NCBI GenBank assembly: GCA_964403565.1
Contig: CAYOFV010000010.1
Coordinates: 1 to 28,542, forward strand
DNA from: Thioglobus_B sp964403565
GTDB taxonomy: Bacteria; Pseudomonadota; Gammaproteobacteria; PS1; Pseudothioglobaceae
Direction: 5' to 3'
DNA: 28,542 nucleotides
Under the pieces are notes generated by a model, which saw nothing but the letters and a program-made list of their open reading frames with translations, ran no database searches and had not been told where the DNA came from. Positions 18,313-25,698 of the stretch are shown here, piece by piece (the stretch's first letter is position 1; each line of letters starts with the position of its first letter). The translations under genes were made by a program, and so were the position numbers.

Positions 18313-19422
18313 TTATTTAGTAGATGTTGACGAAGTAGGATTGGCAAGTACCATCTCCCCAGGATAAATACCAGAAAGAATGCTTGACCATCCATTATCT
18401 GCAGTATCACCAACTCGAATAAATCTCATTTCTAATTTACCATTTTTTTGAACATAAACTGTTGGAAGACTACCTCTAAGAATAATTGCTGAACTTGGAA
18501 TAGTAATTGTTTCAATAGAGTTATTAGAAGATTCTGGAATCATAACCTCTGCATACATACCTGGAGATGCATTTGTATCACTAGGAAGAGTAAATTTAAC
18601 AGTAATTGTATGTCCCATCATATCAGCCATAGGGAAAATTCTTTCAACAGTAATTGGTGTTAGGTTGTCACTTTGGTCTAATCTGGCATTAAGTGTCATA
18701 CCTTTAGAAAGGCTTCTAGTTAAACGCGCAGGAACTTCAGCACGAATCTGTAACTGAGAAGTATCACCATATAAAAACATAGGTACACCAGGCTGAGCAG
18801 GTTGTCCAACTTCAACCATTTTTCTTAAAATTACACCGTCAAATGGAGCCAGAATAGTTGCATTTGAAATATTCTCGTCAAGCTCTCTAAGTCCTGCCAA
18901 TGCTTGAAGGTGGCCATTTCTAGCAGTTTCTAGCTGAGTGTTCATTGCTACCAAATTAGTCCTTTTCTGGAAAGTTGCATTACCTTCGCCAGTCATAGAT
19001 CTCATAGGATCAGAAAACATGCTCATAACACTTGGCATACCAGCAAGCATAGCATTTGGTTGTGAATTAGGGTTTTCAAGCTCATTATGAAGCTGCATCT
19101 GAGCATTTCTAACTCCAGCTTCTGCACTAGACACTTGTGCTAGCGCCTGATCTCTTTTTGCCATAAGAGCATCAACATCTTGTTGGGCAAGATGATCGCC
19201 CTTATTAAAAACATCACCTTCTTCACCAGCTATAAAAGTAATATCTCCTGGCATTTTTGCAACTAGATTAACTTCAAGATGTGGAATTACACTACCACCT
19301 AAAGAGGTAAAAGAGCCAACTTTAGAAGTTTTAGCTGCTACAAAATCTTGAGCAAAAGATACTGATGAAAGTGAAAATAGTACTGCAATAGTTGATGTAT
19401 ATTTAACAATAGTTGAGTTCAT
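18313..19422 (-). CDS. RND efflux periplasmic adaptor (HlyD/MFP family), system 2
   Basis: This 369-aa adaptor is paralogous to the one at 9963. A signal peptide is visible at about 1-24 (LSSVSFAQD). Lipoyl halves lie at about 48-80 and 186-220 (APFDGVILRKMVEVGQPAQPG). The hairpin between them has the same kind of Met-rich insert at 117-151, including AMLAGMPSVMSMFSDPM and a following GEGNATF. C-terminal barrel and membrane-proximal domains follow, with SSAIILRGSLPTVYV and LEMRFIRVG typical of the family. It is cotranscribed with the second pump. No outer-membrane factor gene is nearby, so both systems must borrow a TolC-like channel from elsewhere. Confidence 0.9.
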   Translation of the reverse strand: MNSTIVKYTSTIAVLFSLSSVSFAQDFVAAKTSKVGSFTSLGGSVIPHLEVNLVAKMPGDITFIAGEEGDVFNKGDHLAQQDVDALMAKRDQALAQVSSAEAGVRNAQMQLHNELENPNSQPNAMLAGMPSVMSMFSDPMRSMTGEGNATFQKRTNLVAMNTQLETARNGHLQALAGLRELDENISNATILAPFDGVILRKMVEVGQPAQPGVPMFLYGDTSQLQIRAEVPARLTRSLSKGMTLNARLDQSDNLTPITVERIFPMADMMGHTITVKFTLPSDTNASPGMYAEVMIPESSNNSIETITIPSSAIILRGSLPTVYVQKNGKLEMRFIRVGDTADNGWSSILSGIYPGEMVLANPTSSTSTK

Positions 19423-19452
19423 TTTTATTAGTTTAATTTAAAAAATGCCTCA

Positions 19453-19480
19453 ATTCTATCATTAAAACCCTTGATGTAAA
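19453..19480 (-). promoter_or_regulatory. Candidate sigma-70 promoter for RND system 2
   Basis: On the minus strand TTTACA (19480-19475) and TAGAAT (19458-19453) are separated by 16 bp, each differing from consensus at one position. Transcription would start near 19446, about 24 nt before the adaptor ATG. The elements lie within and just beyond the hairpin that follows lipA. Confidence 0.4.
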
Positions 19481-19489
19481 AGGGTTTTA
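19463..19489 (-). terminator. Hairpin after lipA, probable terminator
   Basis: A perfect 10-bp stem, TAAAACCCTT (19463-19472) and AAGGGTTTTA (19480-19489), encloses a 7-nt loop and lies 10 bp beyond the lipA stop on the minus strand. The descending arm contributes TTTT but no long T run follows, so termination may be partial and allow read-through into the RND system 2 genes. Confidence 0.6.
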
Positions 19490-19498
19490 TGTTATTTT

Positions 19499-20446
19499 TT
19501 ATCTTACATTTTCTCCAGCAATTTGCAAATCTGCATGATAAGATGAACGCACCATGGGTCCACTAGCTACTTGTGAAAAGCCCATTCTATAGGCAATTTG
19601 TTGATATTTATCAAACTGTTCAGGAGTGATATACTCTTCTACAGTAAGGTGATGCTTAGAGGGTTGTAGATATTGACCTAAGGTCAACATATCAACATCA
19701 TGTTCTCGTAAATCTCTTAATACGCTTATAACTTGCTTTTCATTTTCTCCAACTCCAAGCATAAGTCCAGATTTTGTTGTAACTTCTGGATGCTGTAACT
19801 TAAATTGCTTTAGCAGTTGAAGTGAATATAAATAATCAGCACCTGGGCGTACTTTTGGATATAGACCAGGAACCGTTTCTAAATTATGGTTAAAAACATC
19901 AGGCGGACAAGATTTAAAAACCTCTAAAGCCCTATCCATACGACCACGAAAATCAGGCGTTAATATCTCAATCTTAACCTGTGGATTCAAGCTCCTTATT
20001 TCATCAATACAAGCTTTAAAATGCTTAGCGCCTCCATCACGTAGGTCATCACGATCAACTGAGGTAATAACCACGTATTTAAGACTCATCTTGTTAATAG
20101 TTTCAGCCAGATGTTTTGGCTCTTTATTGTCTAGAGGTTTTGGCTTGCCGTGCGCAACATCACAAAATGGACATCTGCGAGTACATATCTGTCCCATAAT
20201 CATAAATGTAGCTGTTCCATGATCAAAACATTCTCCAAGGTTTGGACATTGTGCCTCTTCACAAACAGTGAATAATTTTTGATCTCTTAAGGTGTGTTTT
20301 AATTTATCAACTTTCGAGCCAGCAGGGCGTTTCATCCTAATCCAGCTAGGCTTTCTAAGTGGGGTTTTGCTTGAGTCAGGTTTAATTTTTAAACGCGATA
20401 CTTTTGATTCACCTTTAAGGTTTTGGATATTAATTTCTTGAGACAT
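19499..20446 (-). CDS. lipA: Lipoyl synthase LipA
   Basis: LipA is a radical-SAM enzyme that inserts two sulfur atoms into protein-bound octanoyl groups to form lipoyl cofactor. The 315-aa product carries both iron-sulfur cluster motifs. The auxiliary cluster uses Cys62, Cys67 and Cys73 (CEEAQCPNLGEC). The radical-SAM cluster uses Cys88, Cys92 and Cys95 (CTRRCPFC). The conserved C-terminal RSSYHAD supplies the serine ligand of the auxiliary cluster. The start overlaps lipB by 17 bp. Order ybeD-lipB-lipA is the familiar gammaproteobacterial one. All key residues are present. Confidence 0.97.
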   Translation of the reverse strand: MSQEINIQNLKGESKVSRLKIKPDSSKTPLRKPSWIRMKRPAGSKVDKLKHTLRDQKLFTVCEEAQCPNLGECFDHGTATFMIMGQICTRRCPFCDVAHGKPKPLDNKEPKHLAETINKMSLKYVVITSVDRDDLRDGGAKHFKACIDEIRSLNPQVKIEILTPDFRGRMDRALEVFKSCPPDVFNHNLETVPGLYPKVRPGADYLYSLQLLKQFKLQHPEVTTKSGLMLGVGENEKQVISVLRDLREHDVDMLTLGQYLQPSKHHLTVEEYITPEQFDKYQQIAYRMGFSQVASGPMVRSSYHADLQIAGENVR

Positions 20447-21035
20447 TTTTTATAAGAATATCGCTAAGTTCATTGACTATGATATCAAACTTAACATTAT
20501 CCGTTAAATCAGCAACTTGTGTTACTTCTAAACCAGGATATCCACATGGGTTAATTTGCATAAAAGGAGTTAAGTCCATTTCAATATTTAAACTCAATCC
20601 ATGGTAGGTTTTACCATTTTTAACTTTAAGTCCAAGTGCTGAAATTTTCTTATTATCAACATACACACCAGGGGCATTATTTTTAAGGTGTGATTTAATT
20701 CTATATTTATTTAATAATTCAACAACACTGTTTTCAATTATAGAAACCATTTTTTTAACACCTATGCCTTTTCTTTTTAAATCTATCAGACAATAGATAA
20801 TTAATTGCCCTGGACCATGATAAGTAACTTGTCCACCACGATCAGTTTTGATTATAGGAATATCAGTGTTAGATAGTATGTTTTCTTCTTTTCCAGATAT
20901 GCCCTGGGTAAAAACTGGATTGTGTTCAACTACCCACAACTCATCGACAGTATCTTCTGCACGATTGGTAGTAAACTCTACCATCTTGCTCCAAGTTAAT
21001 TGATAGTCCTCTCTGCCGAGATTCCTAACTTGCAT
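20430..21035 (-). CDS. lipB: Octanoyl-ACP:protein N-octanoyltransferase LipB
   Basis: LipB moves the octanoyl group from acyl carrier protein to lipoyl domains of dehydrogenase complexes, supplying the substrate of LipA. In the 201-aa protein RGGQVTYHGPGQ is at 66-77. The catalytic lysine is Lys137 in SALGLKV, and the catalytic cysteine is Cys164 in INPCGYPGLE. Length is close to the usual 210 aa. It overlaps lipA by 17 bp and follows ybeD by 16 bp. Confidence 0.97.
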   Translation of the reverse strand: MQVRNLGREDYQLTWSKMVEFTTNRAEDTVDELWVVEHNPVFTQGISGKEENILSNTDIPIIKTDRGGQVTYHGPGQLIIYCLIDLKRKGIGVKKMVSIIENSVVELLNKYRIKSHLKNNAPGVYVDNKKISALGLKVKNGKTYHGLSLNIEMDLTPFMQINPCGYPGLEVTQVADLTDNVKFDIIVNELSDILIKNVSRN

Positions 21036-21051
21036 AGATCAACATTCCAAT

Positions 21052-21330
21052 TTAAAGAACGTAAGCCACTAATTCACAATCTTGAAGATCTTGATTAATT
21101 AAATCTAATTGAGAGCGACTCGTGGCAATAATTCGCACTGTGAAGGAAATATAACTACCTTTAGAGCTGCGTTTAGTTGTTATTTGATTTGGATGTAGTT
21201 TGTCAGTATGACGCTCAATAATACTACAAATAGTTGGATGCAAGTCATCACAATCTTTTCCAAAGACTTTTACTGGGTAATCGCAAGGAAAATTAAAAAT
21301 TTCTTCAGAGGTTAGATTAGTATTATTCAT
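21052..21330 (-). CDS. ybeD: YbeD/DUF493 family protein
   Basis: This 92-aa protein belongs to the DUF493 (YbeD) family, small ferredoxin-like-fold proteins often found beside lipB and thought to act as regulators; a biochemical role is not proven. The family pattern is seen: FPCDYPVKVFGKD at the start, a middle IIERHTD, then SSKGSYISFTVRIIATS and a final YVL. It leads the minus-strand run to lipB and lipA. Its promoter must lie in the 61-bp gap it shares with the divergent MoxR gene. Confidence 0.9.
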   Translation of the reverse strand: MNNTNLTSEEIFNFPCDYPVKVFGKDCDDLHPTICSIIERHTDKLHPNQITTKRSSKGSYISFTVRIIATSRSQLDLINQDLQDCELVAYVL

Positions 21331-21343
21331 ATCAAGTGATTTT

Positions 21344-21365
21344 ATATTCTATTACGGTAGAATAT
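21344..21365. promoter_or_regulatory. Symmetric inverted repeat carrying divergent -10 elements
   Basis: A perfect 8-bp inverted repeat, ATATTCTA (21344-21351) and TAGAATAT (21358-21365), with a 6-bp spacer TTACGG lies midway between ybeD and the MoxR gene. Each arm contains TAGAAT, a good -10 hexamer, one pointing toward each gene. On the minus strand TTGACC (21371-21366) is a -35-like hexamer slightly too close. The site could be a pair of back-to-back promoters or an operator controlling both. Confidence 0.45.
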
Positions 21366-21391
21366 GGTCAATTTTATTAATTTCAAGCCTT

Positions 21392-22432
21392 ATGCGACCA
21401 CAACAAGTTAGTCAAATTCTAAATAAAGAACTATCATCAGTATTAGATGGTCACCACACTCCGGTAATGCTTTGGGGGGCTCCAGGAATTGGAAAATCAC
21501 AAATAATTTCACAAATTGCCGAGCAGCAAAATGTGCCAGTAATAGATATTCGCTTATCACAAATGGAGCCAAGTGATCTTCGAGGTATTCCTTTTAAAAA
21601 TGGGGATTTAGTTGATTGGTCAATTCCATCACTTCTACCTGATGCTAAACGCCATGGTGAAAAAGGCGTGTTGTTTTTAGACGAGATTACCTCAGCTCCA
21701 CCAACGGTATCTGCTGCTGCATATCAATTAATCCTTGATAGACGCCTTGGTGATTACATTGTTCCAGATGGTTGGGCTATTTTTGCTGCAGGCAACAGAC
21801 AAGGTGATAGAGGTGTAACTTATTCTATGCCATCACCACTTGCTAATCGTTTTTCACATTACGAACTTGAGGTAAATCTGGATGATTGGGTAGCTTGGGC
21901 TTATGCTAATAATATTGACGAAGGTATTATTGGTTTTCTTCGTTATCGACCAGAGCATTTATTTGAATTTGATCCAGCTCACAATCCTATTAGCTTCCCA
22001 TCACCAAGAACTTGGGAGTTTACCCACAAAGCCTTAAAGAAATTTGGCAAGGACTTAAACCTATTTAGACAAGCTGCAAGCTCCTGTGTTGGAGAGGTGG
22101 CTGGGGTTGAGGTTGCTACTTTTATCGAACATCTGCAAGACTTACCAGATCTTGATGCAATCACCTCGGGTAAAGATGTATCAATTCCAAAAGAAATTGA
22201 CTTGCAGTATGCAATTTGTGCAGCTTTAGTTGGAAGATCTATTAGTGTCAAAGGTCAAGACAATGCCAATGAAGTTTGGGGCAATATTTTAAATTTTGCA
22301 TCAAATTTTTCACAAAAAGAACTAGGAGTCATGCTAGTATCAGATATGCAAAGAGCAATTGGCGAAGATATATTCTCGGTGCCTGAGTTTTCTAATTGGG
22401 CAACTAAAATTGCATCAGTTATGTTTGATTGA
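21392..22432 (+). CDS. MoxR-type AAA+ ATPase
   Basis: This 346-aa protein is a MoxR-like AAA+ ATPase. Walker A is GAPGIGKS (29-36) and Walker B is VLFLDE (93-98). A sensor-1 Asn lies in FAAGN (131-135), and an arginine-finger segment SPLANRF is at about 148-154. The pore-side region around SQMEPSDLRGIP is typical of the subfamily that pairs with VWA-like proteins. MoxR ATPases work as oligomeric chaperones that remodel or load metal cofactors into target enzymes with a VWA partner. Such a partner is encoded two genes downstream. It is longer than NorQ/CbbQ proteins and is not one of them by length. NnrS follows after 4 bp. The target is unknown. Confidence 0.9.
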   Translation: MRPQQVSQILNKELSSVLDGHHTPVMLWGAPGIGKSQIISQIAEQQNVPVIDIRLSQMEPSDLRGIPFKNGDLVDWSIPSLLPDAKRHGEKGVLFLDEITSAPPTVSAAAYQLILDRRLGDYIVPDGWAIFAAGNRQGDRGVTYSMPSPLANRFSHYELEVNLDDWVAWAYANNIDEGIIGFLRYRPEHLFEFDPAHNPISFPSPRTWEFTHKALKKFGKDLNLFRQAASSCVGEVAGVEVATFIEHLQDLPDLDAITSGKDVSIPKEIDLQYAICAALVGRSISVKGQDNANEVWGNILNFASNFSQKELGVMLVSDMQRAIGEDIFSVPEFSNWATKIASVMFD

Positions 22433-22436
22433 CAAT

Positions 22437-23624
22437 ATGATAAATTTAAATCAAGATCAAAGTTATCCAACCCATCCACTACTTAGACTTGGTTTTAGGC
22501 CGTTCTTTTTTGCATCTGGTGTTATTGCAGTTGTATCAATGTTATTCTGGATATTGTTCTATCAAGGTATGCTTGATGTGCAAAACGTAGCGCCACAGCG
22601 TTGGCATGCTCATGAAATGATATTTGCTTATGCATCAGCAGTTATTGTTGGTTTTTTGCTTACATCTTCGCGCAATTGGACAGGCATACAAACAATATAT
22701 GATAAACCGCTTTTAGCATTGTTAGTTTTATGGATATTAGGCAGATTTTTACCCTTTGTTTCAAATGAATATATTGAATATCAAGCAGTTATTGATTCTA
22801 GTTTTTTACTCTTTGCAACAGTATTTATATCCTATCCAATTGTTAAGGCTAAAAATTGGAACAATGTATCGATAATAGCAAAATTACTGTTATTATTTTC
22901 AGCACATGTTGCATACTATTTAGGAGTCACTGGAGATTTGAATAATGGTGCATACATTGGCATTTATGCAGGATTTTATTTAATAATAAGCTTGCTACTA
23001 ATGATGTCAAGAAGGCTACTGCCTTTTTTTATTGAGCGTGGATTAGGTATGACATCAGAACTTAAAAACTCTAAGCTTTTAGATTTATCTTCATTGGTTT
23101 TATTTTTAATATTTCTTATAGTTGAAGTATTTTTTCCCAGTTCTGATAAAGTTTTTGCAATCCTTCCTTTAATACTATTTTTGATTCATGCAAAACGCAT
23201 GCTTAATTGGTATAACAAAGGCATATGGAAGAAATCGTTATTATGGAGTATATATCTTGCTTATGGATTTTTAACTCTAGGGTTTTTAATAAATACTATT
23301 AGTTATTTCTTTAATTTTTACCCAAACTTAGATATTCATAGCTTTGCTTTTGGAATTGCACTTATGACTCTTAGTATGATGTGCAGAGTATCACTTGGGC
23401 ATACCGGTAGAAATGTATTTGATCCGCCGTCACAACTAAATACAATTTTTATTCTTTTAGTTCTTTCGTTCGTATTTAGGGTTTTATTGCCATTTGTTAG
23501 TATTGAAAACTACGGTATTTGGATATTTTTATCCCAAATACTTTGGATTCTAGCTTTTGCATATTTTGTATTTATCTATACTCCAATGTTTTTTAAAGCT
23601 AGGGTAGACGGACAATTCGGCTAA
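22437..23624 (+). CDS. nnrS: NnrS family membrane protein
   Basis: NnrS proteins are polytopic inner-membrane haem- and copper-containing proteins associated with nitric oxide metabolism and protection of metalloenzymes from NO stress. I place the start at ATG 22437, 4 bp after the MoxR stop; a longer frame beginning at 22359 only overlaps the MoxR gene. The 395-aa product starts THPLLRLGFRPFFFASG. It has WHAHEMIFAYASAVIVGFLL (about 55-74), RRLLPFF, and near the C-terminus LMTLSMMCRVSLGHTGRN, all family hallmarks with conserved His residues that may ligate haem. About 12 hydrophobic helices are visible. It sits between an AAA+ ATPase and a VWA-like protein, which is unusual. No nitric oxide reductase or nitrite reductase genes are in the window. 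Confidence 0.9.
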   Translation: MINLNQDQSYPTHPLLRLGFRPFFFASGVIAVVSMLFWILFYQGMLDVQNVAPQRWHAHEMIFAYASAVIVGFLLTSSRNWTGIQTIYDKPLLALLVLWILGRFLPFVSNEYIEYQAVIDSSFLLFATVFISYPIVKAKNWNNVSIIAKLLLLFSAHVAYYLGVTGDLNNGAYIGIYAGFYLIISLLLMMSRRLLPFFIERGLGMTSELKNSKLLDLSSLVLFLIFLIVEVFFPSSDKVFAILPLILFLIHAKRMLNWYNKGIWKKSLLWSIYLAYGFLTLGFLINTISYFFNFYPNLDIHSFAFGIALMTLSMMCRVSLGHTGRNVFDPPSQLNTIFILLVLSFVFRVLLPFVSIENYGIWIFLSQILWILAFAYFVFIYTPMFFKARVDGQFG

Positions 23625-24952
23625 TGCCTAAAGAGTATAAATTTTGGCAAGATGATAAACCCAAACCAGTTGAGGTTATTGGTGAAAATTTAGTTAACAA
23701 CAATCAAGACGAAGTTGATCTAGATGCAGTAGAAGAAAAACTTACCAAAGCGAGAACCCAGCTAATTTTAGATAAGCCTTTTTTAGGAAATTTAGTTCTT
23801 AGACTAAAGTTAAAAGCAGCAGGCTCTTGGTGTAAAACCAGCGCAACTGATGCAAAAAGTTTTTATTACAGTCCAGCATTTATCAATAACTGCAATAACT
23901 CACAAACAAAATTTGTTTTAATTCATGAAGCACTTCATTGTGCTCTAACCCATTTTTCCCGCAGAGGCAATCGCGATAAACACAAATGGGATTTAGCATG
24001 CGATTTTGCAATAAACCCACTATTAGTTAAGGAAGGGTTTAACCCGCCCTTGGATATTCAAATATTTCGTAAATATAGAGGCATGATTGCAGAAGAAATC
24101 TATCCAATGATAGATGATAATATTGACGAAGAGCCATTTGATCAACACCTATATGATGACTCTGTAGATAACGATACAGATCCATTAGATGGCGGTATGC
24201 GTGAAGATGCTTTAGATGGTAGAGAATCAAATGCAAGCTCAAAGTCAAATAAAAACAATAAGTCTAATAATGCAAATTCCAATACAGAGTTAGCCCAAAA
24301 GCCAGATCCACTAACACCAGATGAGATGTCTTCACTTGCAAGCAAATGGCAAAAAAACTTAGCCTCAAGTGCTCAAATTGCACATCAAGCTGGAAAGCTA
24401 GACGGCGAATTTGCAAAATTAGTTGATTTTTTCTTACAACCTCAAGTCTCTTGGCAATCTTTACTTGCTCAATACATGTCCAATCTCGCTAGAGATGATT
24501 TTTCATACTCCCGACCATCTAGACGTGAGGGTCAGGCAATATTTCCATCACTACGATCTGCACAGATAAATATTACAGCAGCTATTGACACATCAGGATC
24601 TATCTCTCAACAAGAAATAGATGAGTTTGTGTCTGAAATCAATGCAATAAAAAGCAATATACGCTCATCAATAACACTTCTAGCTTGTGATGATAAATTA
24701 GAAAATAAGCATATCTGGAGATACGAGGCTTGGGATGAGCTTAAATTTCCGGCATCCCTTGGCGGTGGAAAGGGTACAAATTTCAACCCAGTTTTTAACT
24801 ATATTTCCAAACAAGATGAGACAGATCACGTATTGATTTACTTTACTGATGCTAAAGGAGTATTTCCTGATTTTGAACCTAACTATCCAGTTATGTGGTT
24901 AGTTAAAGGTAAAGAAAGTGTCCCTTGGGGCTCTAGAGTTCAACTAAATTAG
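23624..24952 (+). CDS. DUF2201 protein: putative metallopeptidase domain plus VWA-like domain
   Basis: This 442-aa cytoplasmic protein matches the DUF2201 plan. The N-terminal half carries a zinc-peptidase-like motif HEALH (101-105) within VLIHEALHCALTHFSRRGNRDKHKWDLACDFAINPLL. An Asp/Asn/Ser-rich linker at about 165-225 looks disordered. The C-terminal half has a VWA-like fold with a metal-site motif DTSGS (322-326), a following GGGKGTNF (about 380-387) and YFTDAKG (406-412). The start ATG overlaps the nnrS stop in a TAATG junction. Proteins of this family are regularly encoded with MoxR ATPases, here two genes upstream. A chaperone partner role is likely; whether it is an active protease is not known. 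Confidence 0.87.
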   Translation: MPKEYKFWQDDKPKPVEVIGENLVNNNQDEVDLDAVEEKLTKARTQLILDKPFLGNLVLRLKLKAAGSWCKTSATDAKSFYYSPAFINNCNNSQTKFVLIHEALHCALTHFSRRGNRDKHKWDLACDFAINPLLVKEGFNPPLDIQIFRKYRGMIAEEIYPMIDDNIDEEPFDQHLYDDSVDNDTDPLDGGMREDALDGRESNASSKSNKNNKSNNANSNTELAQKPDPLTPDEMSSLASKWQKNLASSAQIAHQAGKLDGEFAKLVDFFLQPQVSWQSLLAQYMSNLARDDFSYSRPSRREGQAIFPSLRSAQINITAAIDTSGSISQQEIDEFVSEINAIKSNIRSSITLLACDDKLENKHIWRYEAWDELKFPASLGGGKGTNFNPVFNYISKQDETDHVLIYFTDAKGVFPDFEPNYPVMWLVKGKESVPWGSRVQLN

Positions 24953-24954
24953 AA

Positions 24955-25698
24955 TTAATTTATTCTTTGTCTATTTGCCTCAAATAAGCTAATTCCCGTT
25001 GCTACAGATACGTTCAGACTTTCAACATTTCCTTGCATAGGAATCTTAACCAATTGATCGCAAGTTTTTTTAGTAAGTTTTCTTAGACCGCTACCTTCAG
25101 CGCCCATAACAATAGCACACGAAGTTGTTAAATCAACTTGGTATATCGAAGTATCTGTATGCCCATCAAGCCCAATAATCCAGATATTTTGTTTTTGTAA
25201 TTCTTTAATTGCACGTGCAAGGTTTGTTACTTGAAATATCTTTAATTGATTTAACGCCCCGGCAGATGTTTTATGCACAAGTGCATTAATTGGTGCAGAT
25301 CCATCTTTGTTAATAACAACACAATCAACTCCAGATGCGTTGGCACTACGTAAACATGCTCCTAAGTTTCTAGGATCTTGAATTGAATCTAAAATTAAAA
25401 TCAACTTATTATTATTTAAACTATCGACATATCTTACAAGCTCATCCTGATTAGGCAGGGCAGGCAATACTATTTCCGCAACCACCCCCTGATGAGAATT
25501 ATTACTAGAGAGTTTATCTAATTGTTGTTTATTGGCAAACTGCTTACTAATACCAATATTATTTAATTGCTCTAAAATATTATTTAGACGTTTATCTTTG
25601 CGATTTTCAAGAGCAAAAACTCTAAGAATGCATTCAGGGTTAGAATCTAGCTGAGCTTGTAGGGCGTGAAAGCCAAAAATATAAATAGATTTAGACAT
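24955..25698 (-). CDS. rlmB: 23S rRNA (guanosine2251-2'-O)-methyltransferase RlmB
   Basis: RlmB is a SPOUT-class methyltransferase that modifies G2251 in the peptidyl-transferase P loop of 23S rRNA. The 247-aa protein has the N-terminal substrate-binding domain (IFGFHALQAQL, about 1-77). The three knot motifs are LDSIQDPRNLGACLRSA (about 103-119), VMGAEGSGL (197-205) and IPMQGNVESLNVSVATGIS (219-237). It overlaps surA by 1 bp (TAATG), so it belongs to the lptD-surA transcript rather than the usual rnr-rlmB pair. Its stop lies 2 bp from the stop of the convergent VWA-like gene, leaving no terminator between them. Confidence 0.96.
   Translation of the reverse strand: MSKSIYIFGFHALQAQLDSNPECILRVFALENRKDKRLNNILEQLNNIGISKQFANKQQLDKLSSNNSHQGVVAEIVLPALPNQDELVRYVDSLNNNKLILILDSIQDPRNLGACLRSANASGVDCVVINKDGSAPINALVHKTSAGALNQLKIFQVTNLARAIKELQKQNIWIIGLDGHTDTSIYQVDLTTSCAIVMGAEGSGLRKLTKKTCDQLVKIPMQGNVESLNVSVATGISLFEANRQRIN

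Noticed and set aside
22359..22436. N-terminal extension of NnrS by 26 residues
   Set aside because: It overlaps the MoxR gene by more than 70 bp and adds residues unlike the family; ATG 22437 gives the usual NnrS start.
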